Shown piece by piece: positions 1 through 11,025 of a stretch of 30,470 nucleotides of DNA (positions are counted from its first letter, which is position 1; each line of letters opens with the position of its first letter). Origin of the DNA: Gnetum montanum. Taxonomy: Eukaryota > Streptophyta > Gnetopsida > Gnetales > Gnetaceae. The notes beneath the pieces are model-generated. The model ran no database searches. It was not told the origin of the DNA and saw only the letters and a list, made by a program, of their open reading frames with translations. The DNA lies in contig MNCI01025409.1 of NCBI GenBank assembly GCA_015680685.1, forward strand, positions 70,940 to 101,409, written 5' to 3'. The translations under genes and the position numbers were made by a program.

Positions 1-840
1 CCTCATTGTTAAGCTTTGACGAAGGAAAACATGATTAAGATGGAAGCGCAATGATTAGAAACACGTTGAAGATGATAGAAGATCCCATCATAGGGATGGG
101 AGAAGGAAACATAGATAGGAGCATGAAAAAAAAGAGCATCATTAAGAAAGAAGGTGTAGTAGGTCATACTATAGGAGACATGGCCATGATGGGGGCCACA
201 ATGAATGAGATGCCTGTGATGAACCATTGCTTACTACAAGGAGTACGATCAACATCTATGAGGTAGTTCACATTCCCACCAAGCATCATGGAGATAGTTA
301 GATCAAATGGCTAGGTATTAATAATATTCCTAAATGTGAAAGAGATTATAATGCTAATCCACAACACTCTTTGCAAGTCTTCCATGATGTCTGCACTTTG
401 TAGAACATTGAAAATAACTAGAAAAATGTAAATTATTTCCTAGGACACTTATAAAAGAAGCTAAAAGTTGGTATCGATCCTTGGAATTAGAATCTATTTG
501 TAGATAGAGTACGATGTTAGATCTTTTTAATAATAAGTATCAAATATAGTTTAAAGTGTCCAAATTGCAAAAATAATTTCAAGAGTAGAAATAAGATAAT
601 CACTAATTTCTTGATGCAATCCTAAAAAGGTATTATTCTTTGTTATACTAATGCCTAGGCCATGGTTTCTCATAAAGGAAGCAGCTTCACCATATCATAG
701 ATGAACTTAGAAACAAAAATAGAGAAACTCTTAGGTTCTATGCCTAAGGGAGACTATCTAAGATGAGGATCCATTGGATTTAGAAGCTAATTAACCAAGT
801 AGCAAAGGAAGAAGTGGATTTATAAAAAGGATAAAATGTG
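1..840 (+). pseudogene. gag fragment of a Ty3/gypsy element (copy A)
   Basis: No open frame remains. The stretch from about 200 to 830 runs parallel to the gag region of copy B at about 1830-2460. Shared landmarks are the block around 'cctaggacacttataaaagaagc' (B: 'cctaggatactcattaaggaagc'), the block 'ctatgcctaagggaga' present in both, and the block around 'ccatatcatagatg'. Positions 1-200 match B about 1620-1830 more loosely. In family terms this is the capsid part of gag. The 5' part of the copy lies outside the window. The fragment ends abruptly near 838 and is followed directly by the last bases of an LTR and a primer binding site belonging to copy B. Stops and indels are frequent, so it is a relic. 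The identity as gag of the same family as B is well supported by the parallel; the exact limits are not. Confidence 0.7.
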
Positions 841-852
841 GGGGAATATAAT

Positions 853-868
853 ACTTGCTACTCATCAT
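853..868 (+). repeat. 3' stub of the 5' LTR of copy B
   Basis: The bases 'ctactcatca' ending at 867 match the ends of the two better LTRs of the family ('ccactcatca' at 11886-11895 and 28357-28366). They sit one base before the primer binding site, exactly as in copy C. Upstream of about 850 the similarity to the LTR stops and gag-like sequence of copy A begins, so the rest of the LTR is lost. Confidence 0.65.
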
Positions 869-886
869 TGGTGCTGTTGCCAAGGA
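869..886 (+). other. Primer binding site, tRNA-Asp type, decayed
   Basis: Sequence tggtgctgttgccaagga. It differs from the perfect site of copy C (28368-28385) at four of 18 positions, and all four are C to T or G to A. The family site is complementary to the 3' end of plant tRNA-Asp including CCA. It lies one base after the LTR end, the normal place for first-strand priming. Confidence 0.8.
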
Positions 887-1048
887 CTTGTAGTTTGATA
901 CATGCTCTATCTAGGATTTAGTGAATATTATTTAGGATCATTGGATCAAATCCTAAGGTCATAATCATTTGAAAAAAATATATAATAAATACATAATAAT
1001 TAATCAAATCTATACTACAAGCACACTAAGAAATTATTTTTAATAAAA

Positions 1049-3266
1049 ATGTCTTCTTCTTCTCATAAGCATGATGATTCTAAGTCAACAGTACCACAAG
1101 AATGCAGAGTGGTGTATAGTCATCTTGATGTATTTGTACCCAATTTTACTTACATCCTCCATCAGGATGAAGAAATGTGGTAGTGAGACATGTAGGGGAA
1201 TGTTGTATTTCCACATGACTGATTTGTTTCCAAGATGCTGCTCCAAGCCCTTACAAGGTTGTGCATTGAGGAGCTTCACAGAGAGTATGCTATGGAAGAT
1301 CATGACTTTCAGGACTACCATCGCACTGAAACACAACACAAACAAGATCAACAATAGGAAAAGCACCACGAAGTTATGAAGGGGAAATGGTTCACTTATC
1401 GCTTATTCTTGTTAGATCAAAAGGATAATGAGAAACCTATTTTTTGGGGGTTCTCAACATGCAGACTCTTCATTTCTTGATATTGGTGAAGTGGGGCCAA
1501 ACCCAAATTTGAAATCAGTGATCAACAATTCGGGTTCTAGTAATAGTGTGTCCCATAGTTATTGAGCTCTAAGAAAGGGAGTTGAAGTGAGAACTCAAAC
1601 AAGCATAATGATGATCACTCTACAGATCATGGTCATGAAAAATGAAGGGAGACTAGTAGATACCATGGTGGTGGTAGTCCTCTTCCCTCTTCATCCTCTT
1701 CATCTAGTTTAGGTTCCTCCTCTGAATCTAAGCAGAACCATAGATGGTGGGACAACAATGATAATCATAGAGACCACCATGATCAAAGGGATGGTGGAGG
1801 ACATCATAGGCATCATTAAGATCATGATGATGAACCTCTTCTAGCCACTTGAAATATGCTCAACATTGCATAGGCTATTAGAATTCCTACCAAGCATGTG
1901 AAAGATAGCTAAATTAAGGGGCTAAACATGAACAATATCCCCAAATTTGAGGGGGGATGTAACTCAAATTCTTAAATGCATTTACAAGCCTTTCACGATG
2001 CCTATGCATTACAAAATATTGAGAATGATTGAAAAAGCTCAAGTTATTCCCTAGGATACTCATTAAGGAAGCAGAAAGCCAGTATTGGTATTTGGAACTA
2101 GAATTAATCCATCAATGGAGTATAATGCTAGAACTGTTTAATGACAAGTATTAAATGTACTCCAAAGTGTCAAGCCTACGAAGATAAATCCAAGGTTGGA
2201 AACAAGGAATACATGAACCCTTGGATGTTGCCATGGGTAGGTATTATTCCCTTTTGCACAAATTTCCTGGCCATGATTATTCTCAATGGGAGTAGCTTTG
2301 CCATATCATAGATGGGCTTCGATTAGAAAAGAGAAGAACTGTTGGGATCTATGCCTAAGGGAGATTGTTAGAACTAAGAGCTCATTAGATTCAAGGGTTG
2401 ATTGAGTAGGTTGTAAAAGAAGAAGGTTGGTTGAGAAAATAAGAAAGTATTGAGGAGTATAACTGGGATCCTTCCATAAGAAAAAGAGAGGTTTGATTTT
2501 GTGATAGTGAGGGGGAAGCATCATTTGATGAGGTGGTGCAGCAAAAAACTTGCCAATTCAAAAATCTGTCTAAAATTTTGGTTAAGATTGAAAAAATGTG
2601 GAAATATTTGGATGAAAATTTTCATATTATTCTAGAAATTATAGAAGAATCTAAAGACCAAGGTAGTGATCATGATTATAGGAGAAGGAAAGAAGTTGAA
2701 TGTGCCTACCAAAGCGGTAAGGGCAAGGCTGTCATAGTAGAAGAGGTTATGGAGTTAGAATCAGATGATGATGGTGGGTGTGACATCTACCAATATGAAC
2801 ATCCTTAAGGGATGTTACCTTGTTGTGTCATACTTACAGGAATCTAGGATGCATGCTATGAATCCTAGACTAGCATAAAGGCAAGCACCCAAAAGGTTGC
2901 CTTATTCTCAAGGCAACCCAAGATAGTTTTACCAACAACAATAGGTTTATTTTCCACGTGGAGCTCCACCATAATCGCATGAGTAGTATTAGTAGTGGCA
3001 ACACCCATAGTCATGGGGGACCACCATCGAGATAGCAGTATGGGTACTATGTTTAACAACCAATGTCTCCACATGACTCTTCTAGTCATCCTTCTTTTCA
3101 ACATCACTACTACCCTCTAGAGCATTATAGAACTCATTCTGAATCTATTAGAGGAGAAATCCCATATCCTTATCATCCTCCTCATTCTTCAACACGTGCT
3201 CCTTCACCCTCAATCCAATTACCACCTACTCCATCCATGCAAGGTGAGCTTCTAGACCAACCATAA
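1049..3266 (+). pseudogene. gag of copy B, broken
   Basis: The start is chosen at the ATG at 1049, which reads MSSSSHK and aligns with MSSSSNK of copy C (28512) after similar leaders. The capsid-like part lies at about 1860-2520; in fragments it reads like the Retrotrans_gag region (for example a piece reading AFHDAYALQNIEND near 1990). A longer open stretch at 2533-2808 is rich in charged residues (DENFHIILEIIEESKDQGSD). A Pro/Ser/His-rich tail at 3063-3266 ends gag. I see no intact CCHC zinc knuckle. Several stops are TAG or TAA at places where CAG, CAA or TGG would be expected. The RT follows almost at once, so the protease normally found between them appears to be missing. Confidence 0.7.
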
Positions 3267-3289
3267 CAACATAATGCTACAAGGACTGT

Positions 3290-3900
3290 TAACTTACAAC
3301 CAACTCCTAAGGAAATTGAACAACTCCTCAAGGTGGGATTTATCTATTCCATTGCAGATAGTGAGTGGGTTAGCCTACTCGTGATTATGCCAAAGAAAGG
3401 TAGCAAGTGGTGGATTTTCATTGCATTTTGATTGTTGAATATGACAACATTTAAAGATTACTTTCCATTACCATTTGTTGATCAAGTGTTGGATACTATA
3501 TTTGGGCATTGTTATTATAGATTTCTAGATGCTTATAGTCACTATAATCAAATCTAGATCATGCTAAAGGATTAAGCCAAAGCAACACTCACGAGTCCCT
3601 GGGGGAATTTTGCATATTAAAAGATGCCTTTTTGTTTATGCATGTTCCTGCAACATTTCAACGCTTGGTCTTAAGCATTTTTCAGCAACAAATTAGTTGC
3701 GGGATGGAAGTCTTCATAAATGACTTCTTCACCTATGATGCTACATTTGATCAAGCCTTGGACTGCCTTGAGTAAGTGGTTAAAAGGTGTGTGGAGACAA
3801 ATCTTTGGCTCAATTAGCAGAAGATCCATCTGATGGTTCAATTTTGAGGAAGAGATTAAGGTGGACCTTAAAAAGATAAGGGTCATCCAAGGAATAACTA
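3290..3900 (+). pseudogene. Reverse transcriptase domain of copy B (pol), broken
   Basis: Readable Ty3/gypsy RT in pieces: KEIEQLLKVGFIY, IADSEWVSLLVIMPKKG, DYFPLPFVDQVLD and FLDAYSHYNQI. The first catalytic aspartate (FLDAYS) is kept at 3528-3530. The YMDD box reads F-I-N-D (3713-3724), so the first of its two aspartates is Asn, a G to A change at 3719. Stops occur inside the fold, for example TAG directly after YNQI, where the family has Gln (CAG to TAG). This is the RNA- and DNA-dependent DNA polymerase of the element; here it is non-functional. The N-terminal part of the usual RT-protease linker is absent, consistent with a deletion upstream. Confidence 0.9.
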
Positions 3901-4500
3901 GGAAACTAGAAACTATTAAATATGTCTAGTTATTCTTTAGAATCACTAGCTACTACTAGCGTTTTATAGAGAATTTCTCTAAGATCAAAAAACTATTCGT
4001 CAAGCTTACAAAGAAAGATGCTCCATTCATCTAGACCAAGGAATGCAAAAATGCATTCTAGAGCCTTAAGCAGAATCTCATAGAGACTCCAATTCTATAA
4101 ACACCTGACTAGTCCAGACCATTTCATATAATGAAAAATGCATCAAATTATGCCTTGGGAGCCATGCTTACATAGTAGGATGACAAGAAACATCCATATT
4201 ACATCCACTGCATAAGTCAATGCATTGTGGGTGCATTGCTAAATTACACCAAAATGGAGAAAGAACTAATGGTGGTGGTGGATGCTCTAAAGAAGTTCAG
4301 GCACTATGTTATGGATAAAAAGTGTTTGTGCAGACTAAGCATAATTCCATTTGATTCCCTATGAACCAGCCAATGGTGAGCCCCCGTGGCTGGTGATCTT
4401 GCAGGAGTTTGATCTTACAATGGTAGATTAAAAGGGAATCAAGAATGTGGTTACTAACCACTTGTCTCAGTTATGATGGGATAACAAAGAGGAGAGCCTG
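3900..4500 (+). pseudogene. RT connection and RNase H domain of copy B, broken
   Basis: The connection reads FIENFSKIKKLFVKLTKKDAPF near 3961-4026, followed by pieces typical of the Ty3/gypsy RNase H: SNYALGAMLT near 4143, NYTKMEKELMVVVDALKKFRH near 4244-4306, and the sequence leading towards the linker. The family role is to remove RNA from the RNA-DNA hybrid. Two adjacent stops follow ALGAMLT. The position directly after the RT and before the integrase is as expected for Ty3/gypsy and not for Ty1/copia. Confidence 0.8.
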
Positions 4501-4554
4501 CTCTTTGACCAATTTCTTGATGAACTCCTCTTTACTAGTGCAATAAATGAACAA

Positions 4555-5790
4555 GTGCCTGATGAACCAAAATGGTATGATAGCATCCTCACTTATCTTC
4601 TCACTCAAGAGATGCCACAAGATCTGGACTACATGAAGAAACAACAGTTTCTTCATCAGATCAAACACTTCATGGAAATCAATGAACACCTTTACAAGGT
4701 GTGTGTCGATGACCTAGTTCATTGGTATGTCCCTGATGCTGATCAACTGTGTGTTCTCTAGGATGCTCATGAGGGTCCTTGTGGAGGCCACTATGGTAGG
4801 AGACACATAACCATTAAGATCCTGATGGCAAGGTATTATAGGCCAACCATCTTTAGGGACACCCACTAATTTGTCTACTCTTATGAATGAGATGGTGGGA
4901 TGACTGCTCAAATGGAGGAATCTCAATTATGGATTCAACCATTGGAACCCTTTAACATCTAGGGCATTAACTTCATGGATTCCATCACACCCATGTTAAA
5001 TGGAAAGGTGTACACAATTATTATTGTTGATTATTGCATAGGGTAGAAGCAGCAGCCACCATTGATTATACAACATCTACTACTATCTAGTTTGTACAAA
5101 ATAATGTTGTAAATAGGTTTGGGATGCCATGTGAATTGATTTCTAATAATAGAATCCATTTTATAGGCACTACCTTTCGTATGCTTATGCAACACTTGGG
5201 GGTTGAACATAAACTAACAATACCCTACCATCCCCAAGCCAATGGTTAAGCAAAAGTTACTAATAGGGAGATCATGAAGATCCTACCAATAGCTATTAGC
5301 AAATATAGGATAAAATGGAGCACAAAACTAAATGATGCCATCCAGGCATACTACTCAACATGGAAACTTCCTATAGGCTACTCTTCCTATGAGCTAGTGT
5401 ACAGAAAATTACCAACTCTACCTATCCAATCTGAGCTTCATACACTTTCAATAGCCTATGACTTAGACCTTAACCTTGGCCTAGCATAAAAAGAAAGACT
5501 AATCAACCTAAACGTGTTAGAAGAAAATTTATTGATAGCCCTATCCTTGAATGAAGTGCACAATGCATTTAGCAAACAATGCTATAACCTTAGAATAAGG
5601 AAAGTGAAATTTCAACCTGGAGATAAGGTCCTCTACTAAAATCCCCACACACACACCTCAATGAAGTAAGTTCCAAACATTGTGGGAGGGAATTTATATT
5701 GTCTATGAAACCTTTCCTTTTGGGGCCATGTTTATCTACAAAACTGAGAGTCCAAACAAAAAGTAGCTAGTCAACATGTAATAAGTAAAA
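4555..5790 (+). pseudogene. Integrase of copy B, all three catalytic acids lost
   Basis: The N-terminal zinc region is recognised by HEGPCGGHYGRRHITIKIL (about 4767-4823); the later cysteine pair is lost (the region reads H*FVYSYE). The catalytic core follows: the first acidic residue is Asn at 4969-4971 (GINFMDS), the second is Asn at 5145-5147 (ELISNN), and the third is Lys at 5253-5255 (next to QANG*AKVTNREI). The second and third are 36 codons apart, as in a D,D(35)E core, so the alignment is firm. Between the first and second there is a frameshift. The C-terminal part runs through QAYYSTWKLPIGYSSYELVY and a piece reading KVKFQPGDKVLY near 5608-5637. No chromodomain is visible. It is enzymatically dead. 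Confidence 0.9.
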
Positions 5791-5877
5791 CCTTTCCACG
5801 AACCTAAGCAAGCTAGTGCAACAAACACCTCATCAACAATCATGCTCAATTTTTCAGATCTCCTCCTTACAACTTAG

Positions 5878-5890
5878 TTGTGGGGGAGAT
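5878..5890 (+). other. Internal polypurine-like tract after pol
   Basis: The tract gtgggggagatga follows the end of the integrase region. It looks like a second-strand priming tract, but no LTR follows: the family LTR (TGAT start) begins only at 11026. Some env-class plant gypsy elements are reported to have an additional polypurine tract. The role here is inference. Confidence 0.4.
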
Positions 5891-7930
5891 GACCATCTAT
5901 GCTAACCATTATAGTGGCTCCTTAGTTTTTCCTAATTTTTTGTTCTACACTTTTTTTTTTGTTTTAGACTTTCTTATTTTATACCTTTTTTTTGTTGTAC
6001 ACTTTGTTATTTTAAAAAATTTTTGTTTTACAACATCGTTAGTATGTTTTATTTTTTGTGAATATTTTACAATTTCTTTTATATTTTTTTTGGTGTGAAT
6101 TTTTCTTATCTTCTAATAAAAGTGTTTTATTGCCAACAGGAAATAACAATGCTATAACTGTTAACTAATGGTGGTTTGTACTTAATGTTTTTGATTGCTA
6201 ATGAATGGTTTCTATTTTTGAATTTTGATGATCGGTAACTAATTCAGGTTTCTTTTTCATGACATAGGTAGTGAGTTCATGCCGTCCACCTATTCATCTA
6301 CTCTATGATTTTCCCAGATTTTGAAATATGAGGTCCCTTTTTCATTAATAAAACTTTAACAAAATTGTGACCTTGGTAGTTTCCAAGCTTGGAAAAGATT
6401 CAAACGTTTGAAAAGGGTTTGGATTCAAGGGGATTTAATACTCTTTGTACCTCTCTACTTGCTTGAGTGCATGTGTGTTTTTGTGGATTTTTTATCGTTT
6501 CATATCGACTAATAACAAGAAGTTGAATAAGTCTTTGCATGGTGTGGTTCCCATCCAAAAATTCATGAAAAGTATAAATGTTCAAAAAAAAAAAAAACAA
6601 AAACATAATGGAAATTCAAAGCACATCCCTTAGACAAAATAAATGAGCTACAAGCATTAGTTATGGGACTAGAAAGACATGTTACCTATTCTTGAAGGTC
6701 CCCTTTAACTAAGGTCCTTTCTCACTTCTTGCTTCATTTTCTTCTCAATTAAGGAACAATGGTTATCTATGGGAGCATTCTTGTGTCTCAAGGGGGTCGA
6801 GTAGTCTTAGAATGGTAATGCGAAGCTATTGAAAGTGGTTGATTTTAGTCTAGACTAAGGTTGGACTCTATTAGGTCATTTAACCATGAAACTCACAAGG
6901 GACTTCATGTGACCATGATTGAGACATCCATTTTGTTCTCTATCTCATCCATCAATTCTCTTCATAACTTACCTCATTGTTGGTTTTTATGTCTTAGTTT
7001 GATGTGTTGAAATTCCTAAATAGATTCTCTGAGTTTGGTCCTTAACTTTTCGCAACCATTAAACAACTATGGGGCTCATGAACTCCTTAGTTGAGGTTAT
7101 GCAAGGGCAAAAAGGGCATGTGCTACTATGGGAAGGATCCACTTGCATATCTCAAGGTTTGGTTAGTTAAGTTTCTTACCCTTAGAAGTTGTTGCAATCA
7201 AATCTTTTGTGTGCTTCATCATGCATCCAACTATGTGCTTCTTAAGGCATTTTTCTTCATAAAATCTCATTGTCCAATCATTTCTCAATTTTTGGAACTT
7301 CAAGACCCTCATCATGTTCATGAATTTTTGGGCTTCCATTGGACCCTCATTTCACATGAAGACTCCTTGTTTTTTATTACTTTTGACAAAGTCAATGGTG
7401 GTTAATAGCTGCATTAGCTCAGCCTTGTCAACTAGGCCTTGTTGATGCAATGCAAAAATTCTATGAATATTGTCTAACACTTTGAAATTTTTGTCATTTG
7501 CTTCAAAATGGAAGGAAGGTTTTGTAATTTTTCAAAGCCCAAAAACTTCTAGAGCCCATAACTTTCATAACATTTTTTCAAATCACTCTGTTCTTCGATC
7601 CTATAGCTATCGAATGTAAGCTCTTAGTCATAGGGGCCACAAACATTAAGGTTTTTGAAAAAAAAAATTTAAAAATTTTTCTAACTCCCCCAAAGGGTTA
7701 ATGAATAGAATAATATTACACCATCAATTTTTGAGAGTTTACCCTTCCAAAAAACTTCAATGAATCTAAAATTGATTATTAATATTAAAATAGGAATAAA
7801 ATAATAATCGAAATGATCAAATCAGTCATTATCAAAATTTAGCTAGGTGTAACTTTTCCAAAGAGATAAGGTATCCAAATTATTTTAAGTTACACATTAA
7901 ATGCTAACCCTTGGTCATGTTGTAATCATA
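5891..7930 (+). other. AT-rich spacer between pol and the third coding region
   Basis: About 2 kb with no coding region I can support. It contains long T-runs (5951-6100), an A-run at 6585-6600 and short open frames without recognisable domains. In Athila-type elements the third gene is expressed from a spliced RNA and a spacer of this kind is usual; I cannot place splice sites here. A segment at about 7425-7450 ('aactaggccttgttgatgcaatgc') resembles 11050-11076 in the 3' LTR ('ggctaggcctcgttgatgcatga'). Confidence 0.5.
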
Positions 7931-7933
7931 GAT

Positions 7934-10767
7934 GGAACCAAGACCAAAATGATGGTAAGAATGAGGACCATCCCAACAAAAGGATAAATGTCCTAGAGTT
8001 GGAAGGGAACAACAAGAACAAGCCTAGAAGTAGGCAATAGAAACTCATGCAACGGGACCTCTTTAGGAGGAGCTCGAAGTGGAATTTGTTTAATGAATTC
8101 CTAAAGAAGAGGCTACAATAGAAAAATCTCAAAGAGAAGAGGCACTAGGGTCCATACCAAGACTTGAGGTCACATTGATTCAAGTCTACCTTGATATGAT
8201 AAAGCCTTGTGATGTCCAACATTTAGTTCTCTAAGAACTAAACTTTGGACCATTCTTAGAACATGCTCTACTAGAAGTCAAGAAGTAGTTGCAAAACTTT
8301 CTCATGTGGCCAATCATCACTTCCAATGGAAAGTGGTACATGGAAGAGACATATCTCTTCTAGAATAGTAGAAAGGTAGGAGCCATTATGAGAATCAAGG
8401 ACATTCAGGTGTCTTACTCGGTGGAAGCTATTGTGCAAGCTCTTAGTTTGCCTGATTCTGGAACCCATCTAGCAAAGATCTCCATGCAAGCAGACCTAGA
8501 GAAAAAAATGGAGTGGACCTACTAATGTTATGGGGTTGATTGTAAGGAGTTTAACACGCTCACATTGGCAAAGCACATATACTTCAAGATAGTGGCTTAT
8601 CACCTCAATTTGATGATGAGGCCTAGTAAGGTTACTACTTTCTTCACTTGTGCATGTGCCATTTTTAGTAGAAAATTCCCTATAAATCTTCCATCATTAA
8701 TCTATTTGGAGATGGAAAGGCACTTTAAGGAAAATGAACATGAAAGGAAAACCTTGCCATTTCCATGTCTTATTAGGAAACTCTGTAAAAGAGTAGGGAT
8801 AGTTCACTTGCAAATGACATAATTAGGCATACTTCCATTACCTCTTGGTCTAAAATGATAAAAAACAAGACTCTTGCCATGTCCAAAGAAGAGGAGCAAC
8901 AATAGCCACCTCCACCACCCACTCAAAAAATAATGTTGGAGGCCCACGTTGCCACTGAGCACCTACATGAAATCTGAGAGTAGCTCTTGTGTGAGTAGGA
9001 GTAGCAAGTAGGAATAACTATTGGAGATCCATCTATGTGCCATCTTACAATGAGTCACCTCAATGAAGTGGCTTAAACAATCAGTCAAATGGAGGAAGAT
9101 GGACCAATATTCTCAGCCCAAAGAATGCAGCTACCCACGAGGTCAAATCCTAGTGCCTAACAGATAATAGTGTCTTTCTTGCAATAATAGCAATTCTTAG
9201 AAATCTTTAGAAATGCCACTATATTTTTAGTGTGCTTGGAGAAGGATGAGGGGGTAACTATCTTGGTGATGTAGCACCAAGGGGAAAAGACAATAATGGA
9301 AGTGGTTGTTGATCAGATCGTTGAAGTATTAAATGCATCTACGATGTCTGTACTAGACATTTCTACACTCAAAGATGTCCAAACGTTCGTAGGAATTGTT
9401 AGTGGTCAATTGAGTACAACCTAGCATCAGGAGTTGCTAGATTGACTGGTGAATACCAAGCAACTAATTCTAGATATATTTGATTTTCTAGATAACATTA
9501 CTGCAACCCAGTTAGAGATGCTTGAAGTAAAGGGCAAATGCATCATTTTGAAATGGCAACTCAAAATGGCTCAAATGCAAAACCAACGCTTGGCCGTAGA
9601 GGTTGCTGAATTAAGAGCCCGCCTTGTTGATCCTATGCTCCCCAACCCTGCACTATCAAGAGATGAAGCTTTTCAATAGCTTTAATGTAAACTTAAATAG
9701 GTTGAGGTGGGGATGATGATAGCCATCTTTAACCAATCCATGGTTAAGGCTAAGACATATTCAGTTTAGAAGAACTTGGTCTAGACATGCTTAGAGAATG
9801 AGACGCTGACCACAGAAAATCATTGCCTACAGAATGTTGATGTGTAGAAACAAAAAATGCAAGAAGACATCCATCAATATCTGGAGAAGCTAGCCAGGGT
9901 AAACACTGAGCTTAGAAGATTAGTGGCAAAAAATAGAAATCTCTCTATGGAGGAAGTTCATGCCTTATGCCAAAAATTTGTGATTGAGATTTCTGCCTAG
10001 AAGAATGAGGCTTTCAAATTTGAGAGAGTCAAGAGCCACTATAGAGATTAGGTTGGTCTACAAAAAGAAGTTAATATAAAACACATCTAGATGGCTATGA
10101 AAAAAGTTAATGAGATCCTCCAGTAACTTCAACAAGAAAAAGAGGTGTGGTAACTTATCATTGATGCGATAGATGCCTACAACAAAGTGCAAATTCGCAT
10201 GAAGGAGTTGCAAAATGAAGAAATGGCAGAATACATGGAGCTCATCAATCTCCGATATGCAAACTTGGTAATGCTAACTACTGGATGGCCGTAGTCAGAG
10301 TTAAAGAAGCATGTGGCTAGCTTGTACTTGCTATATGAGGCAAAGTTTAAGCACCACAAGGAAATCAAGAAAAATCTTGAGACTGCAAATGTTGAACTCA
10401 AAGTTCTCAGGGCAAGCTTCACTAATCAAAGATCAACTTTTAAGAACCTAGCTAAAAGAATGAATGATTAATATGAACTACAAAATACAATCAAGATGTT
10501 TAACATCGAATGTAAACAATTTGTTGCTTCGTTGTTAATGTCAAGGTGTTGTTTCCAACAATACCTTGTCCTTAGGATGTGCCCACATTGGCCCACATTG
10601 ACGAAGCTATGTGGACTGTGCATGATCCCAAGAGTAACGAGGAGAAAATGAAAGCATTGTTGGATGCTTTTTGTCTTACATCGAAAGTTGCAACTGCAAC
10701 AGGACAATCACAACAGTCTCAACCACCACATGTGCTTGAAGCAGGAGAAAGTCCTTTGGAACCTTAA
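7934..10767 (+). pseudogene. Third coding region of copy B: plant-transposon domain plus coiled coil, broken
   Basis: This is a run of discontinuous reading-frame pieces on the plus strand, after pol and before the 3' LTR. The part at about 8150-8820 contains pieces such as VQALSLPDSGTHLAK, EFNTLTLAKHIYFKIVAY and LPFPCLIRKLCKRVGI. They resemble the 'putative plant transposon protein' domain (PF20167 type) found in many plant gypsy elements. The later part (about 9449-10440) is rich in heptad-like Leu/Glu/Lys stretches, for example LEMLEVKGK and LAVEVAELRARL, suggesting a coiled coil. It ends at the TAA at 10765-10767 after ESPLEP. Its function is not known; the position is that of the env-like gene in Athila-type elements, but I see no membrane protein features. 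Many stops make it non-functional. Confidence 0.6.
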
Positions 10768-11013
10768 GAGCCTCCACCACTTGGGACCATTTAATTTTCT
10801 TCATTGTCTTTATGCCATCAAAGGGATTACGTTTGTCAAATTTTATCTTAGTGTTCAATTTTGTAGTCCTAAACACTACAAAATTTTGTAATGATTATAT
10901 ATCCATACACTTAGGCACTTGGTGTTTGTTTATGTTTGTCATATGTTTATCATTCGTCAATAATTTCATACCTTCCCAAATTTGTAAAGAACTCAAGGAT
11001 GAGTTTTGATTTA

Positions 11014-11025
11014 GTCATGGAGGTA
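11014..11025 (+). other. Polypurine tract of copy B
   Basis: The tract gtcatggaggta sits directly before the TGAT that starts the 3' LTR. It matches gtcatgggggta in copy D (minus strand, 29130-29141), which also lies directly before a TGAT LTR start. Upstream flanks are alike too (gaactcaaggatgagttttg here, gaactcgaggatgagttttc in D). Confidence 0.8.

Noticed and set aside
1071-1379. Open frame of 102 codons on the plus strand and its 94-codon antisense partner
   Set aside because: The plus frame does not match the MSSSS gag frame at 1049, and neither shows a known domain; both lie within decayed gag.
5891-8000. Taking the purine tract at 5878 as the end of element B with a 3' LTR starting there
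   Set aside because: No sequence after it matches the family LTRs. The true LTR, with TGAT/ATCA ends and homology to C and D, is at 11026-11895.
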